From: Puniceicoccaceae bacterium K14
GTDB lineage: Bacteria; Verrucomicrobiota; Verrucomicrobiia; Opitutales; Opitutaceae
DNA length: 64,000 bases
Direction of reading: 5' to 3'
Assembly: GCA_022538095.1 (NCBI GenBank)
Contig: JAKYXN010000014.1
Coordinates: forward strand, 1-64,000
Positions 1 to 8,997 of this stretch are shown in pieces. Positions within the stretch are counted from its first letter, which is position 1. Each line of letters opens with the position of its first letter. A program made the position numbers and the translations under genes. Under the pieces are notes generated by a model. That model was not told the DNA's origin and did no database searches. It worked only from the letters and a program-made list of their open reading frames with translations.

Positions 1-188
1 AACTGCCAAAAATTACTAACTTCGAAGCGGAACACCTGACTCCAAAGAACTGGAAGCAAAGCCAAGTCAATACGCTCTAGAACGGACGGTTACGAAGCTT
101 CCAGCGCACTCTCGTGCAGGCTTGCTTTGGCCAAATTATTGGACTTCCGTTAATCACTCACGTTTGAGCCGATCAATGAAGAACTTTT
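1..188. other. Left-edge non-coding stretch
   Basis: No convincing coding region or RNA is visible here. It precedes the first complete gene and probably holds its promoter and leader, but I see no clear -35/-10 pair. No good ribosome-binding site lies in front of the ATG at 189. Confidence 0.4.
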
Positions 189-1157
189 ATGGCGAATAAA
201 CCAAAATCAGTTCCAAGAGCAATTTTCTTGATTCCACCTGATGTGCAGCTGCTGGACCTTGCCGGGGTTGCTCTTGTTTTTGGCAAAGCAGAAGTCTACG
301 GAGCTCCTTATGAAATCTTATTTTGTTCGAGCGAAAAGCTTGTTCAAACTATTGGCAATTTGCAGCTCGCGAATCTCGTCCATTATAGCGAAATCGAAAT
401 TTGTCCGACGGATACATTGCTTGTTCCTGGTTTTGAGGAACCGGTGGTAATGAGCCAGGGTTATCGTCGGCGGAACAAGAAATTGTTCGCTTGGATACGT
501 GATGCTGTGGAGAGGCAGGCTCTGGTGTGTTCTGTTTGCTCAGGCTCGTATTTATTGGCCGAGGCGGGTGTGCTAGATGGCTGTGATTGCGCGACGCATT
601 GGACTTGCTTCGACGATATGCAAGAGAGGTTTCCGCAATTGAACATAGTTCGAGATCGATTGTTTGTTCAAAGTCGACCAAACGTGTACACGAGCGCTGG
701 AGTAACTTCTGGGATTGATCTAGCCTTGCACATTCTGAAAGAGCGCCATGGCCCGAAGCTGGCCTTTCAGGTCGCTCGACGCTTGGTTGTCTACATGAGA
801 CGCAATGGCAACACGGACCAGGGAAGCGTGTACTTGAAGTATCGAAATCATGTGGATGATGTTGTTCACGCAGCTCAGGATTATTTGATAAAAAATATCC
901 AAGATAAGAATACGATAGATGATTTGGCGGAGGGTGTAAATTCGAGTCCTCGGAATTTGACGCGAAAATTCAAACTACGTACCGGCCTGACTATTGGCCA
1001 ATATTTGAGTGAAATTCGTCTAGAGCGTGCTCGTGAGTTATTGGAAAATACGGAATGCACGGTAGAGCATGTTGCCCAGGAGTGCGGTTTCTCCGGAGCT
1101 CGCCAATTACGAAACCTATTTCACAAAAAGTATTCGAGACCGCCGAGAGCGGTTTAG
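189..1157 (+). CDS. GlxA-type transcriptional regulator (DJ-1/PfpI domain plus AraC helix-turn-helix)
   Basis: A 322-residue protein with two domains. Residues about 10-190 form a DJ-1/PfpI-like domain with the nucleophile-elbow motif CSVCSGSYLLAEAG and a following ATHW. Residues about 225-320 form an AraC-type DNA-binding domain: SPRNLTRKFK in the first helix-turn-helix, then VEHVAQECGFSGARQLRNLF. GlxA-family regulators are cytoplasmic and usually activate neighbouring catabolic genes; the DJ-1 domain is thought to sense a small molecule. The length is normal for the family. The next gene encodes a stand-alone DJ-1 domain, so the two may be functionally linked. The ligand cannot be told from sequence. 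The start is the first ATG of the open frame. Confidence 0.9.
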   Translation: MANKPKSVPRAIFLIPPDVQLLDLAGVALVFGKAEVYGAPYEILFCSSEKLVQTIGNLQLANLVHYSEIEICPTDTLLVPGFEEPVVMSQGYRRRNKKLFAWIRDAVERQALVCSVCSGSYLLAEAGVLDGCDCATHWTCFDDMQERFPQLNIVRDRLFVQSRPNVYTSAGVTSGIDLALHILKERHGPKLAFQVARRLVVYMRRNGNTDQGSVYLKYRNHVDDVVHAAQDYLIKNIQDKNTIDDLAEGVNSSPRNLTRKFKLRTGLTIGQYLSEIRLERARELLENTECTVEHVAQECGFSGARQLRNLFHKKYSRPPRAV

Positions 1158-1352
1158 TTTTTGGAACCGCGGATACACGCTGATGTACACAGATAAGTCT
1201 CTGGCTTTAAAAGAGACTAGTATAAAATCATTAGCGCAAATTAGCGTTCATTTGTGGTTTCCAAGAGAATGCTCCTTGGCCGGATTTTTCCCTTCGCTGT
1301 CCTAGCGGTTTTTCATCTCAAGTGTTTTAATGCCCTTGGAAACACAAAGCGA

Positions 1353-1985
1353 ATGGTTGATATGAATACAGAAGATAAAGTCTTAACAATTGGAGCGACC
1401 CTTTTTGAAGAATTTGAACTTTTGGATCTTTATGGTCCGTTAGAGATGTTCACCTGCTTGAAGGAAAGAGTAGAAATCGTGACTATGGCTGAAAGGTCAG
1501 GTCCAGTAGCTAGTTCCAAAGTGAGTGGCTATGCAGATTGTTCTTTCGAGGATTCCCCGAAGCTGGACATCTTGCTGATTCCTGGAGGTTGGGGTACGCG
1601 GAAATTGCTTAGCGATGAAAAATTTGTGGATTGGTTGCGGAAAAAAGCGAATTCGGCTCAAGTGGTGGCCTCTGTTTGTACGGGTAGTCTGTTGTTAGGA
1701 GCCTCTGGTCTGTTGGATGGGAGGCGAGCGACTTCCAACAAACTGGCATGGGATTGGACATCTAAAGTAAGCGATAAAGTCGCTTGGATTCCGCAGGCGC
1801 GATGGGTGGTCGATGGGAAGTTTTATACATCTGCAGGCGTGTCTGCTGGAATGGATATGTCCTTGGCGTTGATCGAGGATATTTGGGGAGCCAATGTGCG
1901 TGAGGAGGTTCGGATCAAAACGGAGTATGATTGGCATGCGGATCCTAACTGGGATCCATTTGCCACGCTTGCAGGAATCGCTTGA
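1353..1985 (+). CDS. DJ-1/PfpI family protein (isocyanide-hydratase/ThiJ-like)
   Basis: From the ATG at 1353 the protein has about 210 residues, the usual size of a single DJ-1/PfpI domain. The nucleophile elbow is VASVCTGSLLLGASGLLDG, and an acidic residue near the N-terminus (EEFELLDLYGP) matches the conserved Glu of the family. Relatives include isocyanide hydratases and uncharacterised ThiJ-like proteins, so the reaction is unknown. The frame stays open upstream to a GTG at 1254 and an ATG at 1269; that extension is hydrophobic and could mimic a signal peptide. DJ-1 domains are cytoplasmic, so I prefer 1353 (or the ATG at 1362). It lies about 200 bases after the GlxA-type regulator, in the same direction. 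Confidence 0.8.
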   Translation: MVDMNTEDKVLTIGATLFEEFELLDLYGPLEMFTCLKERVEIVTMAERSGPVASSKVSGYADCSFEDSPKLDILLIPGGWGTRKLLSDEKFVDWLRKKANSAQVVASVCTGSLLLGASGLLDGRRATSNKLAWDWTSKVSDKVAWIPQARWVVDGKFYTSAGVSAGMDMSLALIEDIWGANVREEVRIKTEYDWHADPNWDPFATLAGIA

Positions 1986-2164
1986 ATGCAAGATGTAAAG
2001 GCATTTGAGGTGGAACTCAGACGAACGAACTTGGCGAACGAACTGTAAGATGGGTCTCGAGTGAAATTTCCAGAAAAACGAGCTGAAGGCGGTTAGTTTC
2101 TTAATTTAAAATTAAGTAAAGATTAAGGAGCTACTGCAGGGATCGTGGTTGGGGGACGTACCCT

Positions 2165-2183
2165 ATTAGGATATATGCCTAAT
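2165..2183. promoter_or_regulatory. Inverted repeat upstream of orphan receiver gene
   Basis: A perfect 6-base inverted repeat, ATTAGG and CCTAAT, is separated by 7 bases and ends 10 bases before the ATG at 2194. The AT-rich centre could overlap a -10 element or be an operator. It could equally form a weak hairpin in the leader. The regulator is unknown. Confidence 0.3.
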
Positions 2184-2193
2184 AATCATTTCT

Positions 2194-2739
2194 ATGAGGA
2201 AGCCTAGAGTATTTGTAATCGAAGATGATCGCCCGTCGCGCCGGATGATTTGCAAAATTCTTGAGAAGGCTGGCTACGATCCAATCGAATGCCCGGAGGG
2301 CAGAGATGCGATTCACATGGCTTTAATGCATCCGCCAGAAGCGATGCTAGTAGATGTAATGTTGCCGGATATGCAGGGGACTGAGGTCGTAAAGGAATTG
2401 GAGGCCCGAAAGGACTGTCAATTCATTGAGTATATCTTTTTGACTGCGATTCTTTCTGAGCGCGCCGGTAACAAAAACTCCAAGTTCTTTTTTGAAGTGG
2501 AAGATAAGCGCTACCAAGCGCTTCCCAAGCCGATTAAAAAACGAATCCTTCTTGAACTGCTGGAAGGGGCCGTAGAAAAGTCGCGGTCAAATCGAAAAAA
2601 GGTGGAAGAAAGTGACCGCCATTCAAAACTGGAAACGAAAAGACAGAAAATAATGGAGGAGCTGAAACGAGAAGATTCTCTGGAAGAGAAGAATGTTTCG
2701 GTGCCCAGCTCAAATGACGAATGGCAATCTAGTCTCTAA
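2194..2739 (+). CDS. Single-domain response regulator with charged C-terminal tail
   Basis: A 181-residue CheY-like receiver. The acidic pocket is E10/D11/D12, the phospho-acceptor is D54 (LVDVMLPDMQG), the conserved threonine is T84 and the lysine is K112 (LPKP). Residues about 125-181 form a highly charged, probably helical tail rich in Lys and Glu, with no recognisable DNA-binding or enzymatic domain. It probably acts by protein-protein contact in a phosphorelay or chemotaxis-like pathway. No kinase gene is next to it, so its partner is unknown. The hybrid kinase at 14.9-18 kb is a possible but unproven source of phosphoryl groups. Confidence 0.85.
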   Translation: MRKPRVFVIEDDRPSRRMICKILEKAGYDPIECPEGRDAIHMALMHPPEAMLVDVMLPDMQGTEVVKELEARKDCQFIEYIFLTAILSERAGNKNSKFFFEVEDKRYQALPKPIKKRILLELLEGAVEKSRSNRKKVEESDRHSKLETKRQKIMEELKREDSLEEKNVSVPSSNDEWQSSL

Positions 2740-2764
2740 TTGTAGAAGCGGCGTCTCGTCGCTT

Positions 2765-4189
2765 CTACTCTAAGTTGTTTGAGAGCCAGGTAATCCCTCC
2801 GACTTCGTCGTGGAAAGCACCGTCGAGTTGAGCTTCAAAGGCTGCGTCTAGAACGTTCTTGAAACCTGGTCCCGGTTTGTGGCCTAGCTTGATTAGGTGT
2901 CGTCCTAGGATAATTGGCTTAGGAGACTCGACTTTTATTGAGAGTTGCTCGGCTCGCTCTTTGAACAGGGCGATACGTTTGGTTTGAGCTTCTGAAGTGA
3001 GAGGAGGTCTCCCTAAGTGATCGGATATAAGAACGTAAATTAGCTGGTTGATAGTTGCCGGACTGATGCGACGAGCGAGTCTGCGGATGCCATTGTCGCC
3101 CGGTATGTTGTCATTGCCTGTATTTAAGAAATGGTGGCTTTTTACCAGAGGAACCACTTTTTCAATTATTGATAGAGGCGCTCCGATGTTTTGGAGAAAT
3201 TGACCAGAGAGCCAACCGCTAACCTGATCGTGGCCAGGGCTAATCCAACGCAGTATCCCATTTTTGGAGGCGAATCGAGTGCAGCGTGCCTTTCCTAAAT
3301 CGTGGCAGAGTACGCTTAGCAGCAAAATACTACGCGCTTCTGAATCGAGCTCTTTCCAGTCTGTGTGTTTAAGAAGGGCTTCCGTACATTTTTGAGTGTG
3401 TATCCAAACACTTCCTTCGGGGTGCCATTCTGGATCCTGTGGCAGATCTACGAGAGCGTACAGTTCTGGAAAGAAGGATAGCCAACCGCTGTCTTTGAGA
3501 ACTTCTAGGCCACGAGCTGGGTAGAGGGATTGGCTGGCCCATTTTTGCCATTCGCCCCAAATGCGTTCTTTTGCCAGACTCCAATATTCGGGTTTCATGC
3601 ATTGGCAAAGTTGAGCAGTGTCTGGATGGAGAGTCAGGTCAAAGCGGGCGGCAAATTGCATTGCTCGCAGCACTCGAAGCGGATCCTCGGCAAACGCTGG
3701 GCTGACATGCCGTAGCACCTTGTTCTCCAAATCTTGGAGACCGTTGCAGTGATCGATCACCTCCTTTTTAGAAGGATCATATAGAAGAGCATTGAGTGTA
3801 AAATCGCGCCGGGTGATGGCTTCTTGCTCCGACATGGTCGCATCGCCTTCGATTTCGAAGCCACGATGGCCGGACGCAGTTTTCGACTCGCGCCGAGGTA
3901 TGGCAAAGTCGTATTCGTCGCCGCGAGACCAGAGTTTCACGACGCAAAAGGATTTACCTACCGTATCGGTCTTTCCTAGGGCTTGCAACGCAGTCGAAAT
4001 CGTTTCTAGCGAGAGGCCATATACCTCGACATCGAAATCCTTAGGCGAGCGTTCGAGTAGGGCATCACGTACGCAGCCTCCGACGAGGCGGCAGCTTGCT
4101 CCCTTTTGAATCAGAAGTCCGATCGCTTCTTGTAGGGAATCGGGCAGCTGGATCTCAAATGGGATCCGTTTTGTAAGCGAGAATTGCAT
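2765..4189 (-). CDS. cca: CCA tRNA nucleotidyltransferase / poly(A) polymerase family protein with HD domain
   Basis: A 474-residue class II nucleotidyltransferase. The N-terminal head carries the signature LVGGCVRDALL followed by the metal-binding DFDVEVYG, then RRDFTLNALLYD, and an RNA-binding region with EDPLRVLRAMQFAARF. The C-terminal half has an HD-type metal-binding motif (LCHDLGKARCT), as in the bacterial CCA-adding enzymes with phosphatase-like HD domains. Its likely role is to add or repair the 3' CCA of tRNA. The one tRNA in this window encodes its CCA, so a repair role is plausible. A poly(A) polymerase is the alternative within this family. Its start codon directly abuts the stop codon of the upstream DUF423 gene, suggesting translational coupling. 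Confidence 0.88.
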   Translation of the reverse strand: MQFSLTKRIPFEIQLPDSLQEAIGLLIQKGASCRLVGGCVRDALLERSPKDFDVEVYGLSLETISTALQALGKTDTVGKSFCVVKLWSRGDEYDFAIPRRESKTASGHRGFEIEGDATMSEQEAITRRDFTLNALLYDPSKKEVIDHCNGLQDLENKVLRHVSPAFAEDPLRVLRAMQFAARFDLTLHPDTAQLCQCMKPEYWSLAKERIWGEWQKWASQSLYPARGLEVLKDSGWLSFFPELYALVDLPQDPEWHPEGSVWIHTQKCTEALLKHTDWKELDSEARSILLLSVLCHDLGKARCTRFASKNGILRWISPGHDQVSGWLSGQFLQNIGAPLSIIEKVVPLVKSHHFLNTGNDNIPGDNGIRRLARRISPATINQLIYVLISDHLGRPPLTSEAQTKRIALFKERAEQLSIKVESPKPIILGRHLIKLGHKPGPGFKNVLDAAFEAQLDGAFHDEVGGITWLSNNLE

Positions 4190-4543
4190 CTACTTTTGTT
4201 TAACGAAAGCGAGCATGCCCCAGGCGGCAATGAATGAGAGGCCGCCTATGGGCGTGATTGCTCCGAGGACTTTGATTTCTGTTAAGCAAAGGGTGTAGAG
4301 CGATCCCGAAAAAATGAGTATTCCAATTATGAAGAGGTTCCCGGGCCATTTCATTTGTTTGCCCAAGGGCGAAAGACTGAGCGCGAAGAGTGCGACAGCA
4401 TGCACGAGGTGATAAAAAGCAGCTGTATCCCAGGTCTTGCTTAGACCGCTGGCTGCGAGCTTGTCTTCGAGGCCGTGGGCCCCGAATGCGCCGAGTACCA
4501 CGCCGAGCAAGGCAAGGATTGTAGAAACTTTGAAGTGATTCAT
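4190..4543 (-). CDS. DUF423 family small membrane protein
   Basis: A 117-residue integral membrane protein with four predicted hydrophobic segments. It has the family features GAFGAHGLE near the N-terminus and TPIGGLSFIAAWGML near the C-terminus. The function of DUF423 (YgdD/TMEM256-like) proteins is not known. Its stop codon touches the start codon of the nucleotidyltransferase gene, so the two are translated from one message. Confidence 0.88.
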   Translation of the reverse strand: MNHFKVSTILALLGVVLGAFGAHGLEDKLAASGLSKTWDTAAFYHLVHAVALFALSLSPLGKQMKWPGNLFIIGILIFSGSLYTLCLTEIKVLGAITPIGGLSFIAAWGMLAFVKQK

Positions 4544-4753
4544 TGCGAAGTGTTATTTGCTCGAAGAGATTCGCGATGGATTGGGCATTGAGGCAACCTC
4601 AATAGTGCTCATTTTTTAAGAATCAGCCATTTGCACCCTGAAGTGCGAAAGGAGCAATTTACGAGTCGCAGCACGTGAATCGGTAATTATCGTAGTAATT
4701 GCCGATCGAATTCGTGTTTATTGGACGAAAGGGAAAAATAATCTGCAAAATCA

Positions 4754-4781
4754 TTGACAAGCCTTCATCCTAGGCTAGGTG
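4754..4781 (+). promoter_or_regulatory. Candidate sigma-70 promoter of rplM-rpsI
   Basis: A consensus TTGACA at 4754-4759 is followed after 16 bases by TAGGTG at 4776-4781, a poorer -10 match; TAGGCT at 4771 is an alternative. The position, 25-50 bases before the rplM ATG, suits a ribosomal protein operon. Confidence 0.5.
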
Positions 4782-4805
4782 TTTTGCTCTTTTTCTCGAA
4801 ATCCG

Positions 4806-5234
4806 ATGAAGACTTATCTAGCCAAGAACGAAACAGTAGAACGCAAGTGGTACCTAATCGATGCCAAAGATCAGGTCCTTGGACGTTTGTCTGTAAAGAT
4901 CGCCAACATTTTGCGCGGTCGCAATAAACCAACCTACACACCTCACGTAGACACAGGTGACTTCGTCGTCGTTATCAACGCTGATAAGATTGTACTTACC
5001 GGTAAGAAGGAAGACCAGAAGCAATACATGTTCTACAGTGGTTACGTGGGTGGCGAAAAGCGCCTCGGTGTTAGCCAAATGCAAGAGCGCCAACCAGACT
5101 TCGTGATTAAGCACGCAGTTAAGGGAATGCTTCCAAAGAACCGTCTTGCTGCAAAGATGCTCACAAAGTTGAGAGTATTCGCTGGCGAAGAACACACACA
5201 CGAGGCTCAGCAGCCTGAAATTATCAAACTCTAA
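4806..5234 (+). CDS. rplM: 50S ribosomal protein L13
   Basis: From the ATG at 4806 the protein has 142 residues, the normal L13 length. It begins [15 protein letters not shown] and contains the conserved [15 protein letters not shown] and [13 protein letters not shown]. It binds 23S rRNA early in 50S assembly. The frame is open a further 9 codons upstream, but the family starts at this methionine and the candidate promoter lies just upstream. No Shine-Dalgarno sequence is visible. It is followed by rpsI after 23 bases, the usual bacterial pairing. Confidence 0.97.
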   Translation: MKTYLAKNETVERKWYLIDAKDQVLGRLSVKIANILRGRNKPTYTPHVDTGDFVVVINADKIVLTGKKEDQKQYMFYSGYVGGEKRLGVSQMQERQPDFVIKHAVKGMLPKNRLAAKMLTKLRVFAGEEHTHEAQQPEIIKL

Positions 5235-5257
5235 ACTTCAGATAGAAGTAAGCTAAT

Positions 5258-5656
5258 ATGGCAGTAGAAACTACAGAATTTTTGGGAACAGGTCGTCGTA
5301 AGACTTCTGTTGCTCGCATACGCCTTCAAGAAGGAACAGGTAAGATCGAAATCAATGGCCGCGAAGCTGATGATTTCTTCTCACACGAGAACTTTTCTAA
5401 CATAGCGCTTAAGCCATTCACTACAGTTGAGCTTAAGGACAAGTTTGATCTTCGTGTTCGCGTACAAGGTGGTGGAAACAGCGGTCAAGCAGGTGCAATC
5501 GCACACGGCATTGCTCGCGCACTTCTCCGTTTCGACCCAGAGCTTCGCATTCCATTGAAGCAAGCAGGTCACTTGACTCGCGATCCTCGTATGAAGGAAC
5601 GTAAGAAGGCCGGTCAGCCAGGAGCACGTAAGAAATTCCAATTCTCCAAGCGTTAA
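5258..5656 (+). CDS. rpsI: 30S ribosomal protein S9
   Basis: A 132-residue S9 protein. It has the N-terminal GTGRRKTSVARIRL, the central GGGNSGQAGAIAHGIARAL and the basic C-terminal tail ending in KKFQFSKR, which reaches toward the P-site tRNA in the ribosome. The gene is second in the rplM-rpsI operon and is followed by a hairpin terminator. No clear Shine-Dalgarno precedes the ATG. Confidence 0.97.
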   Translation: MAVETTEFLGTGRRKTSVARIRLQEGTGKIEINGREADDFFSHENFSNIALKPFTTVELKDKFDLRVRVQGGGNSGQAGAIAHGIARALLRFDPELRIPLKQAGHLTRDPRMKERKKAGQPGARKKFQFSKR

Positions 5657-5685
5657 TCTCTATCGCTTAGACGCAGAAAAATTTC

Positions 5686-5730
5686 AAACCCTCTTAGGTT
5701 CACTACCTTTGGGGGTTTTTTTGTTTTTAG
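5686..5730 (+). terminator. Terminator after rpsI
   Basis: AAACCC and AGGT on the left side can pair with ACCT and GGGTTT on the right, with internal mismatches. A long T-rich run (TTTTTTTGTTTTT) follows. It separates the ribosomal protein operon from the arginine genes. Confidence 0.7.
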
Positions 5731-5833
5731 GCATCGAACGACCTCCAAATAAAACACGACTGCGGCGCGCTTTCCGCTTTTCCCAATCACTTTAACTTTT
5801 GTAGGATTCTCATTTCCCCAACCACATTTACCA

Positions 5834-6865
5834 ATGAACATAGCAATTGTAGGAGCTTCCGGATATTCCGGCGAAGTACTGGTTAAACTACTGGCGGGTC
5901 ACCCGTCGGTCAATTTGGCTGCAGTGACTTCGCGCTCGAAGTGCGGGCAACCTGTGAGTGCGGTGATTCCCCAATTACGGGGCGTCCTAGATGATTTGTT
6001 GTTTGAGGATTCCAATCCTGAAGAATTGGCAGCCCGGGAAGACTTGGATTGTTTTTTCTTGGCTCTTCCGCATGGAGCGGCAGCTACCTTTGCTCGGCCC
6101 TTGGTGGATGCGGGTAAGAAGGTGATCGATTTGAGTGCAGATTTTCGCTTGTCGGATCCTGCGATCTACGAAGAATTTTATGGAGCAGCTCACCCAGATG
6201 TAGAGCTTTTGCAAAAGGCGATCTACTTGCTGCCCGAAATTGCGGAAGCAGGTAGCGAAAAGAAGCAATTGATCGCCTGTCCTGGATGTTACCCAACGAG
6301 TGCCCTGACCCCCCTTTATCCGTTGTTGAAGGATGGCATTATTGGAACCGAGCACATTGTGGTAAACTCTATGAGTGGAGTGAGCGGTGCCGGAAAAAAG
6401 GCCGCCGAAGACTTCATCTATTGCGAGCGGAACGAGAGCGCGAAGGCGTACGGCCTTCCGAAGCACAGGCATTTATCAGAAATCGAGGAGCAACTAAGTA
6501 AAGCGAGCGGAAGCAAGGTGGTTATCCAATTCAACCCGCATCTCGCTGCCATGAATCGGGGAATTGCGACGACGATTACAGTTCCTTCAGGTGGTAGCTC
6601 AATCGAGGCATTATACGAATCTTGGAATAAGGTTTATAAGGGCAAGCCGTTTGTATGCGTTCTTCCAAGTGGTCAAACACCGGATACTAAATATGTGGTT
6701 GGCACAAATCGGGTAGATATTTCTGCAGTTAAGGATGAGCGGACTGGAAATTTTGTGATTACTTCTGCGGAAGACAATCTCATGAAAGGAGCCAGTGGAC
6801 AAGCGGTGCAAATTATGAACCTTTGGCTTGGAATTGAAGAAACAACTGGACTGATCCATGGATAA
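5834..6865 (+). CDS. argC: N-acetyl-gamma-glutamyl-phosphate reductase
   Basis: A 343-residue enzyme of the third step of arginine synthesis, reducing N-acetylglutamyl phosphate to the semialdehyde with NADPH. It shows the N-terminal dinucleotide-binding motif GASGYSGEVL, the catalytic cysteine C152 in ACPGCYPTSA, and the conserved SGVSGAGKKA and LPKHRHLSEIE. First gene of the argCJBDFG cluster; it overlaps argJ by 8 bases. No ribosome-binding site is evident, and no arginine-repressor operator was recognised upstream. Confidence 0.96.
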   Translation: MNIAIVGASGYSGEVLVKLLAGHPSVNLAAVTSRSKCGQPVSAVIPQLRGVLDDLLFEDSNPEELAAREDLDCFFLALPHGAAATFARPLVDAGKKVIDLSADFRLSDPAIYEEFYGAAHPDVELLQKAIYLLPEIAEAGSEKKQLIACPGCYPTSALTPLYPLLKDGIIGTEHIVVNSMSGVSGAGKKAAEDFIYCERNESAKAYGLPKHRHLSEIEEQLSKASGSKVVIQFNPHLAAMNRGIATTITVPSGGSSIEALYESWNKVYKGKPFVCVLPSGQTPDTKYVVGTNRVDISAVKDERTGNFVITSAEDNLMKGASGQAVQIMNLWLGIEETTGLIHG

Positions 6866-8081
6866 GGCAGCAATCACTTTTCAGGATGTAGAAGGCGGCG
6901 TCGCTTCGCCGATAGGATTTTACGCAGCCGGTGGCTCTGCCGATGTGCGGAAAAAGAGTGACAAACGTTTGGATACAGGAGTAGTGTATTCGCTGATTCC
7001 CTGTGCTGCTGCAGGCGTATTTACTATCAACGCGGTAAAAGCGGCTCCTGTTTTGCAATGCCAAAGCTTATTAGAGTCAGAGGGCCGGATACATGGCATT
7101 GTCGCTAATAGCGGAAACGCGAATGCGTGTACTGGAGCACAGGGAAAAGAGGACGCTGCTGCGATGTCCCTTGCTGCCTCTCAAGCCTGTGGTGTGACCG
7201 ATAGTTCCTTTCTCGTTTGTTCGACTGGAAGAATTGGCGAGCTGCTGCCAATGGAAAGTCTTTTGGAGACGATTAAGCCTTTGGGTGAAGCGGCTGTTGC
7301 CGGAGCAAAGGACAATGAGTCTTTTGGGAAAAGTATTTTAACATCAGATACAAAAAATAAAGTATGTACTGCAATTTTCGAGATCGATGGAAAAACGGTC
7401 ACGGTCGGTGGTTGTGCCAAGGGAGCGGGAATGATTGAGCCCAATATGGCGACCATGCTTGCTTTTATTACGACTGATATCGATGCAGAGTCAGAACAGC
7501 TTAAAACTGTTTTGCAAAAAGCGGTGAAGACAACTTTTAACGCGATCACAGTTGATGGCGATATGAGCACGAACGATACCGTTCTATTGCTCGCAAACGG
7601 GGAATCGGATGTACTCCTCAATGCTGAAAGCGAAGCCCTGTTTCAAGAAGCGGTTAATCAAGTGTGCGATTCTTTGGCAGACAAAATTGTAGCTGATGGA
7701 GAACGGATCACAAAGGTAGTTGAAATTTTGATAAGCGGAGCTGCCAACGAAGGAGATGCAGAGAACATCGCTAGAGCAATTGGGAATTCCCTTCTCGTTA
7801 AAACATCTTGGTATGGAAACGATCCCAACTGGGGCAGATTGATGGATGCCTTGGGTTATGCGAAAGCGAAGATCGACCAAGATACGATTGATATTTTTTA
7901 TGACGATGTACCGGCTTTGGAAATGAGTACTCCGGTCCCGGAGAACAAACCTAAGTGGAAGGAAATTGTATCCAAACCACGGTTTTCTATCCGGATCAAT
8001 ATGCACCAAGGCGATGCCACTTATCGGTTGCGGGCGAGTGATCTCACCGAGGGGTACGTCGACTTTAATAAGAGCGAATAA
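6858..8081 (+). CDS. argJ: Bifunctional glutamate N-acetyltransferase / ornithine acetyltransferase
   Basis: A 407-residue ArgJ. The proprotein is cleaved autocatalytically before T199 in the motif NMATMLAF, which then acts as the nucleophile, giving alpha and beta chains. ArgJ transfers acetyl from N-acetylornithine to glutamate and so recycles the acetyl group. Also seen are [10 protein letters not shown] and the C-terminal [14 protein letters not shown]. The start overlaps the argC end by 8 bases, indicating translational coupling. Whether it also uses acetyl-CoA (bifunctional) cannot be told from sequence. Confidence 0.95.
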   Translation: MDKAAITFQDVEGGVASPIGFYAAGGSADVRKKSDKRLDTGVVYSLIPCAAAGVFTINAVKAAPVLQCQSLLESEGRIHGIVANSGNANACTGAQGKEDAAAMSLAASQACGVTDSSFLVCSTGRIGELLPMESLLETIKPLGEAAVAGAKDNESFGKSILTSDTKNKVCTAIFEIDGKTVTVGGCAKGAGMIEPNMATMLAFITTDIDAESEQLKTVLQKAVKTTFNAITVDGDMSTNDTVLLLANGESDVLLNAESEALFQEAVNQVCDSLADKIVADGERITKVVEILISGAANEGDAENIARAIGNSLLVKTSWYGNDPNWGRLMDALGYAKAKIDQDTIDIFYDDVPALEMSTPVPENKPKWKEIVSKPRFSIRINMHQGDATYRLRASDLTEGYVDFNKSE

Positions 8082-8092
8082 AATTTTCAGCT

Positions 8093-8971
8093 ATGGACAT
8101 GGAAGAAATCATTTCAAAGGCGAGCGTGCTTATCGAAGCATTGCCTTACGTGCAGAAATTCAGAGGAGCTATTTTTGTCATTAAATACGGGGGGAGCTTC
8201 ATGGATGCCGATGATCCGGAGGTAAGAGCTCGGGTGGCCGGAGACATCGCTTTTTTATCAGCAGTCGGTATCCAAGCTGTAGTGGTACATGGGGGAGGAA
8301 AGGCGATTAGCCGGGCTCTCAATGAAAAAGGTATCGAAACTCAATTTGTAAATGGATTGCGGTACACCGATGCGGATTCTGTCTCCGTTGTTCAAGATGT
8401 CTTGAGCAATCAAGTGAACGGAGAAGTCTGCGAAATGCTTCAAGTGAGAAACGATCGGCCACTCGGTATTCCGGGTGAAACTGTTTTGGAATGTGAAAAA
8501 CTCACTGAGTCAAGTTCGGGCGAGCCGATCGATCTCGGCTTTGTAGGCAAGGTTACGACCGTAAAGGGTAAGCTTATCAAGAAAGCTATAAAAGATGGAT
8601 ACACGCCGGTTATTTCTCCTGTCGCAAAAGATGAAAATGGGCAAGCCTACAACGTCAATGCGGACGTAGCGGCTGCCTGCGTAGCCAGTGCCTTGAGGGC
8701 GAGAAGGCTCGTTTACATGAGCGATGTCCCAGGACTATTGAGCGATCCTCAGGATTTAAGTTCACTCATTCCGACTTTGAATGTTCAGCAAGTAGACAAG
8801 CTCAAGAAGAATGGCACGATTAGCGCAGGCATGTTGCCGAAGATCGATAGCGCTATGAAGGCTCTCGATTCCGGTGTTCACCGGGTTCACTTTATCGACG
8901 GCAGATTGCCGCACAGTCTTCTTCTTGAAATTTTTACTGATAAGGGAATCGGCACAGAGATTGTGCATTAA
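8093..8971 (+). CDS. argB: Acetylglutamate kinase
   Basis: A 292-residue amino acid kinase phosphorylating N-acetylglutamate. It contains the phosphate-binding [20 protein letters not shown], the substrate region FVNGLRYTD and the C-terminal [12 protein letters not shown]. The N-terminal helix before the kinase fold (residues about 1-22) is the kind of extension seen in hexameric, arginine-feedback-inhibited ArgB enzymes. Starts 11 bases after argJ; an alternative ATG lies two codons downstream. Confidence 0.95.
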   Translation: MDMEEIISKASVLIEALPYVQKFRGAIFVIKYGGSFMDADDPEVRARVAGDIAFLSAVGIQAVVVHGGGKAISRALNEKGIETQFVNGLRYTDADSVSVVQDVLSNQVNGEVCEMLQVRNDRPLGIPGETVLECEKLTESSSGEPIDLGFVGKVTTVKGKLIKKAIKDGYTPVISPVAKDENGQAYNVNADVAAACVASALRARRLVYMSDVPGLLSDPQDLSSLIPTLNVQQVDKLKKNGTISAGMLPKIDSAMKALDSGVHRVHFIDGRLPHSLLLEIFTDKGIGTEIVH

Positions 8972-8997
8972 TTTTTGTAATAAAACTAAATCATATC

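Noticed and set aside
1254-1352. Upstream GTG/ATG extension of the stand-alone DJ-1 gene with signal-like hydrophobic stretch
   Set aside because: DJ-1 domains are cytoplasmic and the family begins near the ATG at 1353 or 1362; kept only as an alternative start.
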